Positions 6,351 through 6,364 of a stretch of 6,364 nucleotides of DNA are shown here, one piece after another (within the stretch, counting starts at the first letter, position 1; each line of letters starts with the position of its first letter). Source of the DNA: Bacteroidota bacterium (lineage in GTDB: Bacteria; Bacteroidota; Bacteroidia; Bacteroidales; VadinHA17); assembly GCA_021816545.1 (NCBI GenBank), contig JAKAXP010000135.1, forward strand, positions 1-6,364, given 5' to 3'. The notes under the pieces were generated by a model. It ran no database searches and was not told the DNA's origin. It worked only from the letters and a program-made list of their open reading frames with translations. The position numbers were made by a program, and so were the translations under genes.

Positions 6351-6364
6351 TCTGCCGGCGGTAT

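Noticed and set aside
1..6364. tRNA, rRNA, CRISPR array, insertion sequence or toxin-antitoxin module
   Set aside because: Nearly all of the window is covered by four conserved genes. The remaining 153-nt and shorter gaps show no cloverleaf, regularly spaced repeat array, transposase or small toxin gene.

Overview
This window looks like chromosomal DNA from a member of the Bacteroidota, probably an environmental or marine Bacteroidales-type organism. The main evidence is a SusC-like TonB-dependent transporter directly followed by a SusD-like surface lipoprotein, a pair essentially restricted to that phylum. Supporting signs are start codons that mostly lack a Shine-Dalgarno sequence, an AT-rich intergenic region between moderately GC-balanced genes, and a carotenoid-type membrane protein. 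The exact lineage cannot be read from the sequence.

Layout: positions 1-45 are a short spacer downstream of susD with a degenerate 14-15 nt repeat that runs into the end of susD. On the minus strand, susD-like (46-1527) lies 18 nt downstream of susC-like (1546-4791), so the pair is transcribed leftwards as one unit. A 153-nt AT-rich divergent intergenic region (4792-4944) contains several small palindromes. On the plus strand, 4945-5679 encodes a GntR-family regulator of the FadR (FCD-domain) type. Its last 19 nt overlap, tail to tail, the end of a minus-strand membrane protein gene (5661-6350) of the DUF422/CruF carotenoid-biosynthesis family. That gene's start lies only 14 nt from the right edge.

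How the parts may fit together: the transporter/lipoprotein pair would bind a glycan or other large ligand at the cell surface and import it through the outer membrane. The divergently encoded FadR-type regulator is the natural candidate to control it. It could sense an acidic metabolite of the imported substrate and bind palindromes in the shared intergenic region, one of which contains the GT-N3-AC core typical of FadR-type operators. No ECF-sigma/anti-sigma pair, SusR or hybrid two-component regulator is visible, and the transporter lacks an N-terminal STN signalling domain, which fits regulation by the GntR protein. The substrate cannot be determined because no catabolic enzyme lies in the window. 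The carotenoid-type gene is probably the end of an unrelated pigment operon entering from the right.

Most of the window is well-understood accessory uptake machinery. The most interesting points are the putative operator cluster, the regulator/carotenoid gene overlap and the short degenerate repeat after susD. I did not find convincing evidence of an entirely new system.
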